This document shows, in pieces, positions 1 to 7,924 of a DNA stretch of 21,109 nucleotides. Origin of the DNA: an uncultured Selenomonadales bacterium (GTDB lineage Bacteria > Bacillota > Negativicutes > Selenomonadales > Selenomonadaceae). Position 1 is the stretch's first letter. The number at the start of each line of letters is the position of its first letter. The notes below the pieces were generated by a model. The model saw only the letters and a list, made by a program, of their open reading frames with translations. It was not told the DNA's origin and ran no database searches. The stretch covers positions 1-21,109 of the forward strand of contig CAMVIO010000008.1 in assembly GCA_947167555.1 (NCBI GenBank), in the 5' to 3' direction. A program made the translations under genes and the position numbers.

Positions 1-289
1 TGCCATCATGCCGAAGCCGTATCGCGGCCCGAAGGCCGATCCAGATGACCATAAGGGCGACGCCGCCCCAAAGCACGACGTCGCCGCCGGCGGAAAGCAG
101 CAGCCCGGTCTTCCCGTACCAGTGGAAAATCCCGGAAACATTACCGTCGGCAAAAAATCCGCCGAAAAAAAGCCCCAGCGCGCCATACAAAGCTATGCGC
201 CAACCAGCCGTCATATCTTCCAAATGTTGCGCCCGCGCCAAAAGCAGAATGAAAAGCACGAGCACCAACCCAAGCGCCGAAAAAAACAT
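1..289 (-). CDS. Small hypothetical membrane protein, 3' end beyond window
   Basis: On the minus strand an open frame begins at ATG 289-287 and runs off the left window edge after about 96 codons. It is preceded by a good ribosome-binding site (AAGGAG, plus-strand 299-304) and by a promoter at 321-349. The N-terminus is MFFSALGLVLVLFILLLARA, a typical membrane anchor. A second hydrophobic stretch (ALYGALGLFFGGFFADG) and a third (VVLWGGVALMVIWIGL) follow, giving three predicted membrane segments in the visible part. I do not recognise the family. It is transcribed divergently from the sugar operon that starts at 476, so the two share a control region but need not share a function. Confidence 0.7.
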   Translation of the reverse strand, partial: MFFSALGLVLVLFILLLARAQHLEDMTAGWRIALYGALGLFFGGFFADGNVSGIFHWYGKTGLLLSAGGDVVLWGGVALMVIWIGLRAAIRLRHDG

Positions 290-320
290 AGAATCGCTCC
301 TTTTACCATCGCTGTGCCTT

Positions 321-349
321 ACTATATCACGCGTAAAAGGATTCGGCAA
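321..349 (-). promoter_or_regulatory. Predicted sigma-70-type promoter for the leftward membrane-protein gene
   Basis: Read on the minus strand, TTGCCG (plus 344-349) and TATAGT (plus 321-326) are separated by exactly 17 bases. A TG lies one base before the -10 box, giving an extended -10. It sits about 30-60 bases upstream of the start codon at 289. This is a prediction from consensus only. Confidence 0.5.
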
Positions 350-383
350 TTGGGATTTGTCAAATCTTCCATATGGGTTTTTC

Positions 384-412
384 TTTATTATTATGGAGAA
401 TTCTGCTATAAT
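384..412 (+). promoter_or_regulatory. Predicted extended -10 promoter for the nonulosonate operon
   Basis: TGCTATAAT at 404-412 is a perfect -10 hexamer (407-412) with an extended TGn motif. The matching -35 position (384-389, TTTATT) is weak, as is common for extended -10 promoters. Transcription would start near 419, leaving a leader of about 57 bases before ATG 476. I see no other convincing promoter inside the operon. Confidence 0.5.
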
Positions 413-475
413 AGACAATGTAACGGTTAACGCATAAATTAAAATTGAAAGAAAAATTAAACGGAGCATGTTTTC

Positions 476-1705
476 ATGAAAATGCTGTTTTGCTGCACAA
501 CAGAATTCCAGTTGTTGACAGCATTGAACATAAAATATCATATGCACCCTGATGATGAGGCCGACATCATTGTGGACAATTACCGCGGTGAAGAAAAAGC
601 ACTGGCGGAACGGATACGGGAAACTAATCTCTTTCGCAAGGTGCTTTATGTCAAGTCGCATATTGAGCAAGATACCTTGCACAAATATTTCAAGGAAGCG
701 TTTGAGAGGAAATCCAGCATTAGTTTTTCACAGGCAGTGCAGAACTCCATTCGCTTTTTCGGAATCAAGTTCTTAAAATCGCTTCTGGGCACAAAATACT
801 ATATACGGCACATGATAGCCAATGGCTCTGAATTGGAACCGAAAAATTATGAGGTCTTGATAACATATGGTACAAAGCCGCTCGTAGAAACGTTGGTCGA
901 GTATATCATCGGCACCAATCGACATTGCCGTGTCAGGTTGCTTGATGAAGGATTTGGCATTCCTTCCTTGGGGAAATATAGTGATTCGGAAATTATCCGC
1001 ATAATCGAAAAATGTTATATCTATTCCGATGCTGCAATGCATACGATTCCCAAGGAGAAAATCTGCAAACTTCCCAGCATAAAAAGAACAGACAGAGTAT
1101 TTGTATCGCTATTGAACCATGTTTTTCGGTTCCATCCGGAGGACATCGAAGATTATCGAAATTCGGTGATTTTCTTCAATCCCAACGGAGGAGAATCAAA
1201 AATGCCAAGCTATTTGTCGGCGGGGTATCCTGTGACTAAAATTTTATTCCCGAGGCTATATAAGGAACACTTGGAGGAAGAAGAAATATACAACAAGCTC
1301 CTTGCCTTGGCTAACTTTATCATAACCTTTTTCCGGGAAAAGCAGTGCTGCAAGAAGGTCTGGATCAAATTAGCACCGCGGGCGTCTGAGGATTTTCTTG
1401 ACGCATATCGAACCAGAGATGACATCCGCATGCTGAAGCGATGGGATCTTCCTTGGGAATTATTAGTCTTGAATTGTCCGCTCGAAAATAGTGTCCTGAT
1501 GACTGATTGGTCTGCGGCTGTTTGTATATGCAGGGATGTAGTGGATTTGCGGGGAGATAATATAAAGCGCATATTGTTATATCGCCTGATGCAGGGTGAA
1601 GTTTCTGAAATGCATAGACATCTTTTTGAAAACCTCGAAAAACAAAATGAAGATTTATATATCCCAAAGGACGAAAGAGAATTTTTCGATATATTCTCAG
1701 ACTAA
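476..1705 (+). CDS. Putative GT52 / polysialyltransferase-like glycosyltransferase
   Basis: This 409-residue protein starts at ATG 476, with GGAG at 463-466 at good spacing. The N-terminus MLFCCTTEFQLLTALNI resembles the opening beta-strand of bacterial sialyltransferases of the GT52/polysialyltransferase group. A DEGFG motif at residues 157-161 matches the conserved acidic D/E-G feature of that group. There is no signal peptide, so it would act in the cytoplasm. It is the first gene of the operon, 18 bases before pseB, so a plausible role is transferring the CMP-activated nonulosonate made by the downstream genes onto a glycan or protein. The family assignment rests on recalled N-terminal pattern and context, not on a search; another GT-B transferase is possible. 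Confidence 0.55.
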   Translation: MKMLFCCTTEFQLLTALNIKYHMHPDDEADIIVDNYRGEEKALAERIRETNLFRKVLYVKSHIEQDTLHKYFKEAFERKSSISFSQAVQNSIRFFGIKFLKSLLGTKYYIRHMIANGSELEPKNYEVLITYGTKPLVETLVEYIIGTNRHCRVRLLDEGFGIPSLGKYSDSEIIRIIEKCYIYSDAAMHTIPKEKICKLPSIKRTDRVFVSLLNHVFRFHPEDIEDYRNSVIFFNPNGGESKMPSYLSAGYPVTKILFPRLYKEHLEEEEIYNKLLALANFIITFFREKQCCKKVWIKLAPRASEDFLDAYRTRDDIRMLKRWDLPWELLVLNCPLENSVLMTDWSAAVCICRDVVDLRGDNIKRILLYRLMQGEVSEMHRHLFENLEKQNEDLYIPKDEREFFDIFSD

Positions 1706-1723
1706 AATGAATGGGGCAATACT

Positions 1724-2710
1724 ATGTTTGACAATGCAACAGTTTTGATTACTGGTGGCACTGGTTCATTCGGGAAAAAATTCATCCAGATTCTTTTGGG
1801 TAAATATTCCCCCCGCAAAGTAATCGTCTATTCCCGCGACGAACTCAAGCAATTCGAGATGCAGCAGGAATTCAACCAATCCTGCATGCGTTATTTTATC
1901 GGGGACGTGCGGGACGAGGCTCGACTTTGCCACGCAATGTACAAAGCGGATTTCGTTGTTCACGCGGCAGCCTTGAAACAAGTACCCGCAGCGGAATACA
2001 ATCCGATGGAGTGCATCAAGACGAATGTGCATGGTGCACAGAATGTCATCAACGCCGCCATCGAGTGCGGCGTAAAAAAAGTTATTGCGCTTTCCACGGA
2101 CAAGGCCGCCAATCCGGTCAATCTGTATGGTGCAACGAAGCTCTGCGCGGACAAGCTTTTTACGGCAGCGAATAACATGGTGGGAGATCGGGGAACACGT
2201 TTTTCCGTAGTACGATATGGCAATGTCGTAGGTTCGCGTGGCTCGGTAGTGCCTTTTTTTAAAAAATTGGTCGCGGACGGTGCAAAGGAACTTCCTATCA
2301 CTGATGCGCGGATGACGCGTTTCTGGTTGAAGCTGGAGGATGGCGTCGAGTTCGTGCTGAAAAGTTTTCAGCGGATGCAGGGCGGCGAAATCTTTATCCC
2401 GAAAATCCCGTCCATGCGTATTATGGATCTCGCAAAGGCTATTGCCCCGCATCTTCCAACGAAGATTGTCGGCATTCGTCCGGGAGAGAAGCTGCATGAG
2501 GTCATGTGCCCTGCCGACCTTTATTATGAAACACTGGAATTTGGCGACCATTACGTTATAATGCCTTCAACGCGTTTCTGGAGCGAAGCGGATTATTCGG
2601 TTAACGCCCTCGGCGAAAAGGGGCATCCGGTGCCGGATGTGTTTGAATACAGTTCTGGGACAAATTCGCATTTTCTTTCAGTAGAAGAGTTGCGGGAGAT
2701 GAACCGATGA
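1724..2710 (+). CDS. pseB: UDP-N-acetylglucosamine 4,6-dehydratase (inverting), PseB
   Basis: PseB catalyses the first step of pseudaminic acid synthesis: NADP-dependent 4,6-dehydration and C5 epimerisation of UDP-GlcNAc to the 4-keto-6-deoxy-L-arabino-hexulose. The 328-residue protein has the Rossmann glycine motif GGTGSFG at residues 11-17. The signature SRDELKQFEM follows at 37-46, STDK at 124-127 and Y135-x3-K139. The 8-residue spacing from K127 to Y135 matches the K/Y pair of FlaA1/PseB enzymes. Length and the N-terminus (VLITGGTGSFGKKF) fit the family closely. The start follows a GGGG stretch about 9 bases upstream. Its stop overlaps the pseC start by 4 bases (ATGA). It indicates the Pse (L-sugar) route rather than the legionaminic route. 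Confidence 0.93.
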   Translation: MFDNATVLITGGTGSFGKKFIQILLGKYSPRKVIVYSRDELKQFEMQQEFNQSCMRYFIGDVRDEARLCHAMYKADFVVHAAALKQVPAAEYNPMECIKTNVHGAQNVINAAIECGVKKVIALSTDKAANPVNLYGATKLCADKLFTAANNMVGDRGTRFSVVRYGNVVGSRGSVVPFFKKLVADGAKELPITDARMTRFWLKLEDGVEFVLKSFQRMQGGEIFIPKIPSMRIMDLAKAIAPHLPTKIVGIRPGEKLHEVMCPADLYYETLEFGDHYVIMPSTRFWSEADYSVNALGEKGHPVPDVFEYSSGTNSHFLSVEELREMNR

Positions 2711-3852
2711 TTTATTACGGAAAGCAGAGCGTCAGCGAAGACGACATCCAAGCTGTTGTCGATGTGCTTCGTTCGCCGCTGATAACCCAAGGGCCTATGG
2801 TTGAGCGATTTGAAAAGCGGATGGCCGAGTATTGCGGTGCAAAATACGCGGTGGCGGTGACGAGTGCCACCGCCGCACTTCATATTGCCTGCCGCGCTGC
2901 GGGGCTTGGCAAGGGCGATATGCTTTGGACTTCTCCCATCACTTTTGTCGCATCGGCGAATTGTGGTCGGTATTGTGGTGCGGATGTGGATTTTGTCGAT
3001 ATCGACGACAGCACATACAACATGAGTGCGGACGAACTGGAGAAAAAGCTAGCGGCGGGCGGGCGGCCCAAAGTGGTTGTGCCCGTGCATCTTTGCGGCC
3101 AATCCTGTGATATGGAGCGGATTCATGCGTTGGCGAAGCAATATGATTTTACGATAATTGAAGACGCATCTCATGCAGTAGGTGCAACATATAAGAAGAC
3201 ACGGGTTGGCTCGTGTGCGTATTCGGATATGACCGTGTTCAGCTTCCATCCCGTGAAAATTATTACGGCGGGGGAGGGAGGCATGGTGCTGACGAATCGG
3301 AAGGATTTATATGACAAGTTGGAAATCCTTCGAACGCATGCGATTGTTCGCGACCCCGAACGGATGACACATGAACCAGATGGGGAATGGTATTACCAAC
3401 AGATTGACTTAGGCTACAACTATCGGATGACAGATTTCCAAGCCGCGTTGGGATACAGCCAGATGGATCGACTGGAGGCGTTTGTCGCGCGCCGCCGCCA
3501 GCTTGCAAAACGATATGATGAATTGTTGGCAGATTTGCCGCTTCGCACGCCGAAGCAAGATTCGGATACGAACTCCTCTTGGCATATTTATGTCGTGCGC
3601 ATGGATAAAAATCGTGTAAATAAAAACAAGCAGGTAATTTTCGAAGAAATGAGGGCGCGCGGCGTCCAATTAAATCTCCATTATATTCCTGTACATTTGC
3701 AGCCGTATTATCAGGCGCTTGGTTTTAAAAAAGGAGATTTCCCCGTAAGCGAGCGATATTATGAGGAAGCATTTACGTTGCCGATTTATTATGATCTGAC
3801 AGACGAACAGCAAGAGACAGTTGCAAAGGCGTTGAGGGAAGTGTTGGCATGA
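2707..3852 (+). CDS. pseC: UDP-4-amino-4,6-dideoxy-N-acetyl-beta-L-altrosamine transaminase, PseC
   Basis: PseC is the PLP-dependent aminotransferase of the DegT/DnrJ/EryC1 family that converts the PseB 4-keto product to the 4-amino sugar using glutamate. The 381-residue protein carries SATAALH at 53-59 (PLP phosphate region) and EDASHAVGA at 152-160, with D153 placed to contact the PLP ring nitrogen. The Schiff-base lysine is K184 in SFHPVK (179-184), followed by GEGG. Length and order of motifs are normal. ATG 2707 overlaps the pseB stop by 4 bases and is preceded by GGGAG. The 3' end overlaps the next gene by 4 bases, so translational coupling is likely. Confidence 0.92.
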   Translation: MIYYGKQSVSEDDIQAVVDVLRSPLITQGPMVERFEKRMAEYCGAKYAVAVTSATAALHIACRAAGLGKGDMLWTSPITFVASANCGRYCGADVDFVDIDDSTYNMSADELEKKLAAGGRPKVVVPVHLCGQSCDMERIHALAKQYDFTIIEDASHAVGATYKKTRVGSCAYSDMTVFSFHPVKIITAGEGGMVLTNRKDLYDKLEILRTHAIVRDPERMTHEPDGEWYYQQIDLGYNYRMTDFQAALGYSQMDRLEAFVARRRQLAKRYDELLADLPLRTPKQDSDTNSSWHIYVVRMDKNRVNKNKQVIFEEMRARGVQLNLHYIPVHLQPYYQALGFKKGDFPVSERYYEEAFTLPIYYDLTDEQQETVAKALREVLA

Positions 3853-4751
3853 GCGAATTGTGCCTTGGTACTGTGCAGCTTGGCATGAAGTATGGTGTGA
3901 ATAACGAATTAGGGCGCCAGCCGACGCTGGAGGAGAGCTATGCCATATTGCAAGGCGCGTTGGATATGGGGATTTATTGCTTTGATACGGCCAGCGCGTA
4001 TGGAACGGCAGAAACAGTTCTGGGCGAGTTCGGCTTGCCGAAACGATATGACATATCCCAAAGATCGACTCGCGTTATCTCAAAGTTGCGGCCGAATTGC
4101 CCGGACGATGCGGAAACAGTATTGAAGGAGATTGGTGATTCTTTGTCACGCCTTCATGCGAAAAACCTGTACGGCTATATGCTTCATCGGTTTTCCGATT
4201 TGTTTTGCAAGGGGATTATGGGGGGCTTGATCCGTGCGCGGGACGAAGGACTGGTCAATCATATCGGGGTATCTGTTTATGAACCGCAAGAAGCGATAGA
4301 TGTGCTTCTGGATGGACGTTTGGACATGATTCAAATACCGTACAATGCGTTGGATATGCGATTGGATCGAAATGGTTTTTTCACGATGGCGAAGGAGCGG
4401 CGCATCGAGATTTATGCACGCAGCGCTTTTTTGCAAGGCCTGCTGTTAATGGCGCCGGAACAAGCGGAAAAAAAAGTGGCCGGGGCGGGCCGATACGTGG
4501 GGCGGTTTCAATCCATTGCCGCTAAACATGGATTTACGCCTGGCGAGGCCGCATTTTTGAGAAGTTATTGCCATCCGACTATTGATTATTTGGTATTCGG
4601 AGTAGACACGGTTGCGCAATTAAAGGAAAACCAGAGAATTACAGGTAAAGCAGCAAGTTTTTCTTCGTGCATGGAAGAATTGCAATATTCTTTTTCTCAG
4701 GCGGATATACCGAGGGAAATCATAGTCCCAGGTTTGTGGGAACAGAAATAA
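3849..4751 (+). CDS. Aldo/keto reductase of the nonulosonate operon
   Basis: This 300-residue protein is a complete aldo/keto reductase (TIM barrel, NADPH-dependent). The catalytic tetrad can be read as D46 and Y51 (FDTASAYG), K79 (VISKL) and H113 (YMLHRF). Start ATG 3849 overlaps the pseC stop by 4 bases and has AGGGAAG upstream. Such reductases recur in sps- and pse-like glycan clusters, but no step of the standard six-enzyme Pse pathway needs one. It therefore probably acts on a side chain or a modified sugar intermediate. The substrate cannot be read from the sequence. Confidence 0.85.
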   Translation: MSELCLGTVQLGMKYGVNNELGRQPTLEESYAILQGALDMGIYCFDTASAYGTAETVLGEFGLPKRYDISQRSTRVISKLRPNCPDDAETVLKEIGDSLSRLHAKNLYGYMLHRFSDLFCKGIMGGLIRARDEGLVNHIGVSVYEPQEAIDVLLDGRLDMIQIPYNALDMRLDRNGFFTMAKERRIEIYARSAFLQGLLLMAPEQAEKKVAGAGRYVGRFQSIAAKHGFTPGEAAFLRSYCHPTIDYLVFGVDTVAQLKENQRITGKAASFSSCMEELQYSFSQADIPREIIVPGLWEQK

Positions 4752-4765
4752 AAAGGCAAGAGGCT

Positions 4766-5827
4766 ATGGATGCGGAATTTTTTCAACAACGGTTTAAGCA
4801 ATGCGTTCCTTTGGAGTGCGAACTGGGAACTTCAGCTTGGGAAGAGGTGACGGGAGAGCTAGCTTATCTTCCCGTCGCTTATTTACGGTCGTCGTTGGAT
4901 TATCAGCACTGTTATATGCGTGCATTTGTGGAAGATCTGGTTGATATTTCGGTTATTCTAAAGCAAAATGGGCACAATATCGGTATATGGCCCTTGTCTT
5001 TGCGCAAGCAGCAAGGAATGTATACGTTTGCCACGAACCAAGGGGCGGTATTACCGCCTGTTTTCAAAAAAGGAATATCGGATCGGCTGATTCGAAAATA
5101 TGATGATGCTTGCCTCGCGGCCCTATCGAACTTTTATCAGGAGATGAAAGGCATCGTTCCTTTCCAAAAGTACTGGGAAAGTTCGGTTTCTTTTTTGCCG
5201 AGCGAGCTATTGTCACAAAATATCATTTGGGAACAAAAATGCATGTTGACAGGTGCGCGGGCATCAGTGCTGCATGACTTGTATGTTGATTTGTCAAAAA
5301 AGGAAGAAGAATTGCACAAGAGCCTTCGGAAATCGTATCGATCCCTGCTACATGAGGGAGAACGATTGTGGAAAATTGAAGTGCATGATCAAATTGATGG
5401 CAAGCTTTTTGATGAATTTCGATTGTTGCATAAAGAAGTTTCCGGTCGTATCACACGCCCGCTGGAAACATGGAATCTGCAACAGAAAGCTATTAACAGC
5501 GGCAGGGATTTTCTTGTGACGCTTCGTGACAATGCGCAAAAACTGATTGGCGGGGGACTCTTTGAGGCGTCGCAGCATGAAAGCTGTTATGCCGTAGGGG
5601 CGTATGATCGCCGCCTTTTCGATAAACCGGTCAGCCATATTGTGCAATGGACGGCCATTAAGCACGTAAAAGAACTGGGGTGTTGTTGGCATTACATCGG
5701 GCAAAGGTTTTATCCGGGAGATACTGTGAAGCCGACGGAAAAAGAACTCAGTATAGCTTACTTCAAGGAAGGGTTTGCCACTAACACTGTCTTGCGGTTA
5801 ATGCTGAAAATGGGTTTTGACACTTGA
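4766..5827 (+). CDS. FemAB/GNAT-fold acyl- or aminoacyltransferase-like protein
   Basis: The frame is open from 4667, inside the previous gene. I choose ATG 4766 because AAAAGG lies 9 bases before it and because the frame upstream overlaps the reductase; this gives 353 residues. The second half resembles the FemAB/GNAT fold: LHKSLRKSYRSLLHEGERL, then FRLLHKEVSGR, NLQQKAINSG, GGGLFEASQHESCYAVGAYDR and the closing IGQRFYPGD...ELSIAYFKEGFAT. Family members transfer aminoacyl groups from tRNA, or acyl groups. In this operon a role in adding an amino acid or acyl group to the sugar is plausible but inferred. No membrane segment or signal peptide is seen. Confidence 0.65.
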   Translation: MDAEFFQQRFKQCVPLECELGTSAWEEVTGELAYLPVAYLRSSLDYQHCYMRAFVEDLVDISVILKQNGHNIGIWPLSLRKQQGMYTFATNQGAVLPPVFKKGISDRLIRKYDDACLAALSNFYQEMKGIVPFQKYWESSVSFLPSELLSQNIIWEQKCMLTGARASVLHDLYVDLSKKEEELHKSLRKSYRSLLHEGERLWKIEVHDQIDGKLFDEFRLLHKEVSGRITRPLETWNLQQKAINSGRDFLVTLRDNAQKLIGGGLFEASQHESCYAVGAYDRRLFDKPVSHIVQWTAIKHVKELGCCWHYIGQRFYPGDTVKPTEKELSIAYFKEGFATNTVLRLMLKMGFDT

Positions 5828-5842
5828 TAAGGGGAAATACGG

Positions 5843-6616
5843 ATGAAAGGTGTATTGTGCATTGTGCAGGCGCGCGTTTCTTCCAGTCGGTTGCCGGGGA
5901 AGGTTTTGAAACTGATTCTGGGAAAGCCGATGATTGTTCATGAACTGGAACGCCTGCAACGCAGCAGGCGCATTGACAAGCTTGTATTGGCAACGAGCAG
6001 AGACGAGAGCGATAACGCTTTGACAGAGGCTGTTGCCGCGAGAGGCATTGATGTTTATCGTGGCAGCCTGGATGATGTATTGGATCGCTATTACCAATGT
6101 GCGAAAAAGTATCATCCGGAACATGTAGTTCGGATTACCGGGGATTGTCCGGTGATTGACTGGCGAATTGTGGATGAGGTCATTGACAAGCATTTGACGA
6201 ACGGGAATGACTACACATCGACTTCGGAGGAGTATCCGGACGGATTGGATACGGAAGTAGTTCGTTTTTCTGCTTTGGAACAGGCGTGGAAGGACGCACG
6301 GATGTCATCGGAACGCGAGCATGTAACACTTTATATCAGAAATCATGCGGAGAAGTTTCGATGCGGGAAGAAAGAGTCTGAGCAGAAGCTGAACCATATG
6401 CGCTGGACGGTGGATGAACCGCAAGATTTTGAACTGATCCGGCAGGTTTATGAGGAGCTTTATCCGATAAATGAGGATTTTGCAATGCAGGATATTTTGC
6501 AGCTGCTTGAACGCAGACCGGAAATGTCCGCCGTTAACCAAGACATCAGGCGTAACGAAGGCTTGCTTAAGTCATTGAGGGAAGACAAAGCATTAGAAGA
6601 AAGGAAATGGTTATGA
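5843..6616 (+). CDS. SpsF/PseF-type cytidylyltransferase
   Basis: This 257-residue nucleotidyltransferase carries the classic CMP-sugar synthetase opening QARVSSSRLPGK (residues 9-20) and a downstream RITGDCPVIDW segment, which supplies metal-binding acidic residues. It belongs to the SpsF branch (CMP-KDO-synthetase-like). By context it should do the job of PseF: activating the nonulosonate with CTP before transfer. ATG 5843 follows AAGGGG at proper spacing. The coding end overlaps the preferred start of the next gene by 4 bases. Because SpsF proteins are not the usual NeuA/PseF branch, it could instead activate an accessory sugar; no other cytidylyltransferase is in the window. Confidence 0.82.
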   Translation: MKGVLCIVQARVSSSRLPGKVLKLILGKPMIVHELERLQRSRRIDKLVLATSRDESDNALTEAVAARGIDVYRGSLDDVLDRYYQCAKKYHPEHVVRITGDCPVIDWRIVDEVIDKHLTNGNDYTSTSEEYPDGLDTEVVRFSALEQAWKDARMSSEREHVTLYIRNHAEKFRCGKKESEQKLNHMRWTVDEPQDFELIRQVYEELYPINEDFAMQDILQLLERRPEMSAVNQDIRRNEGLLKSLREDKALEERKWL

Positions 6617-7902
6617 GGACGTTGAAAAAATCCGAGGAATTGCTTGCACGGGAACTGGAGGTTTCGCCGTTGGCGGCGCAAACCTACAGCAAATCGTATC
6701 GTTATTTTTGCCGTGGGCTTGCGCCAAGCTATATGGATTATGGCGAAGGTTGCTATATTTATGATGTGGATGGGAACAAATTTATTGACTATATGTGTGC
6801 GCTGGGTCCAATTACGGTTGGATACAATATCCCTTCGATTAACGAGGCGGTCATTGCGCAGGTACAAAAATTCGCCAGCGCGTCCCTCCAATCTGAGCTG
6901 GAGGTCGAACTGGCGGAAAAGCTTTGTGAGATCGTGCCCTGCGCCGAGATGGTTCGTTTCGTGAAAAACGGCAGCGACGCCACGACGGCGGCCATCCGGT
7001 TAGCAAGGGCTTCCACGGGACGAGATGTCGTGCTGATGTCGGGCTACCATGGGATGCATGACTGGTCCATCGGCGCGTCGGAAAATCATAAAGGTGTACC
7101 GGATGCGGTTAGGGCGCTGACCAAGAATTTTGTTTACAATGATTTGGGAGACCTCGAACAAAAACTAAAAGCCGATAAAGTTGCGGCGGTCATTTTGGAG
7201 CCTATCCAGAGCGACGGGCCGCAGGAAGGGTATTTGGAGTCGGTAAAGGACTTGGCGCATAAATACGGCGCAATTTTAGTATTTGATGAGGTGGTATCGG
7301 GATTTCGTTACGCATTGGGGGGCGCGTCCGAACTTTATAACGTTACGCCGGACATGGCTGCATTCGGCAAGGGGATGGGCAACGGTTATCCGATTTCTGC
7401 TGTCGCCGGAAAAAAAGAGCTGCTCAAGCAGATTGAGCAAGGCGTATTTGTTTCGACAACCTTCGGCGGCGACAGCATTTCGATGGCGGCTTCGCTGGCA
7501 ACAATCAGGATTTTGGAGCAGCCCGGCTTTTATGACCATATCCGAATGATTGGGACAATGCAGCGGGACGGTATTGTTGAATTGATTCATAAATACAAGC
7601 TGGAAGATGTGTTGTCTATCAGCGGCCTGCCGGCTCATGCCGGCGTTGCCTTCGAAGGGCATGGATCGCTTTCGTATCTGGACATACAGTCGGTCTATTC
7701 CCAGACGATGATCGAGAACGGCATTTTGGTATTTGCTATCTACAATTTGAATGCGTCCCACACGGAAAAAGAAGCCGCCGCGTATCTGAAGGCGACGGAC
7801 AAGGCGTTTTCGTTGATTCGCAAGGCTGTGGATGCGGATAGTTTAGACGGCATATTGCGTGGGGGCAAGGTCGATCCGGTCTTCAAGCGAAATATGGAAT
7901 GA
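6613..7902 (+). CDS. Class III aminotransferase, glutamate-1-semialdehyde aminomutase-like
   Basis: This PLP enzyme of 429 residues belongs to the GSA-aminomutase/class III aminotransferase family. Visible motifs are VKNGSDATTAAIRLAR (PLP phosphate region, about 118-133), SGYHGMHDW (143-151), the PLP-contacting D225 in VFDEVVSGFR, and the Schiff-base lysine K253 in FGKGMGNGYP. I start it at ATG 6613 rather than 6607. That start gives the ATGA overlap used elsewhere in this operon and puts AAGGA 7 bases upstream, whereas 6607 would leave only one base. Its place between the cytidylyltransferase and the radical SAM gene argues against haem synthesis. It more likely aminates, or isomerises an amino group on, a sugar or side-chain precursor. 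Confidence 0.85.
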   Translation: MRTLKKSEELLARELEVSPLAAQTYSKSYRYFCRGLAPSYMDYGEGCYIYDVDGNKFIDYMCALGPITVGYNIPSINEAVIAQVQKFASASLQSELEVELAEKLCEIVPCAEMVRFVKNGSDATTAAIRLARASTGRDVVLMSGYHGMHDWSIGASENHKGVPDAVRALTKNFVYNDLGDLEQKLKADKVAAVILEPIQSDGPQEGYLESVKDLAHKYGAILVFDEVVSGFRYALGGASELYNVTPDMAAFGKGMGNGYPISAVAGKKELLKQIEQGVFVSTTFGGDSISMAASLATIRILEQPGFYDHIRMIGTMQRDGIVELIHKYKLEDVLSISGLPAHAGVAFEGHGSLSYLDIQSVYSQTMIENGILVFAIYNLNASHTEKEAAAYLKATDKAFSLIRKAVDADSLDGILRGGKVDPVFKRNME

Positions 7903-7924
7903 AGCGTTGAAGAGGAGAAATTTC

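Noticed and set aside
8..437. Two plus-strand open frames at the left edge
   Set aside because: They have no ribosome-binding sites and are antisense to a minus-strand membrane protein with a good Shine-Dalgarno site and promoter.
1766..2551. A 261-codon minus-strand open frame
   Set aside because: It lies entirely inside pseB, has no recognisable motif and is a shadow of that gene's codon pattern.
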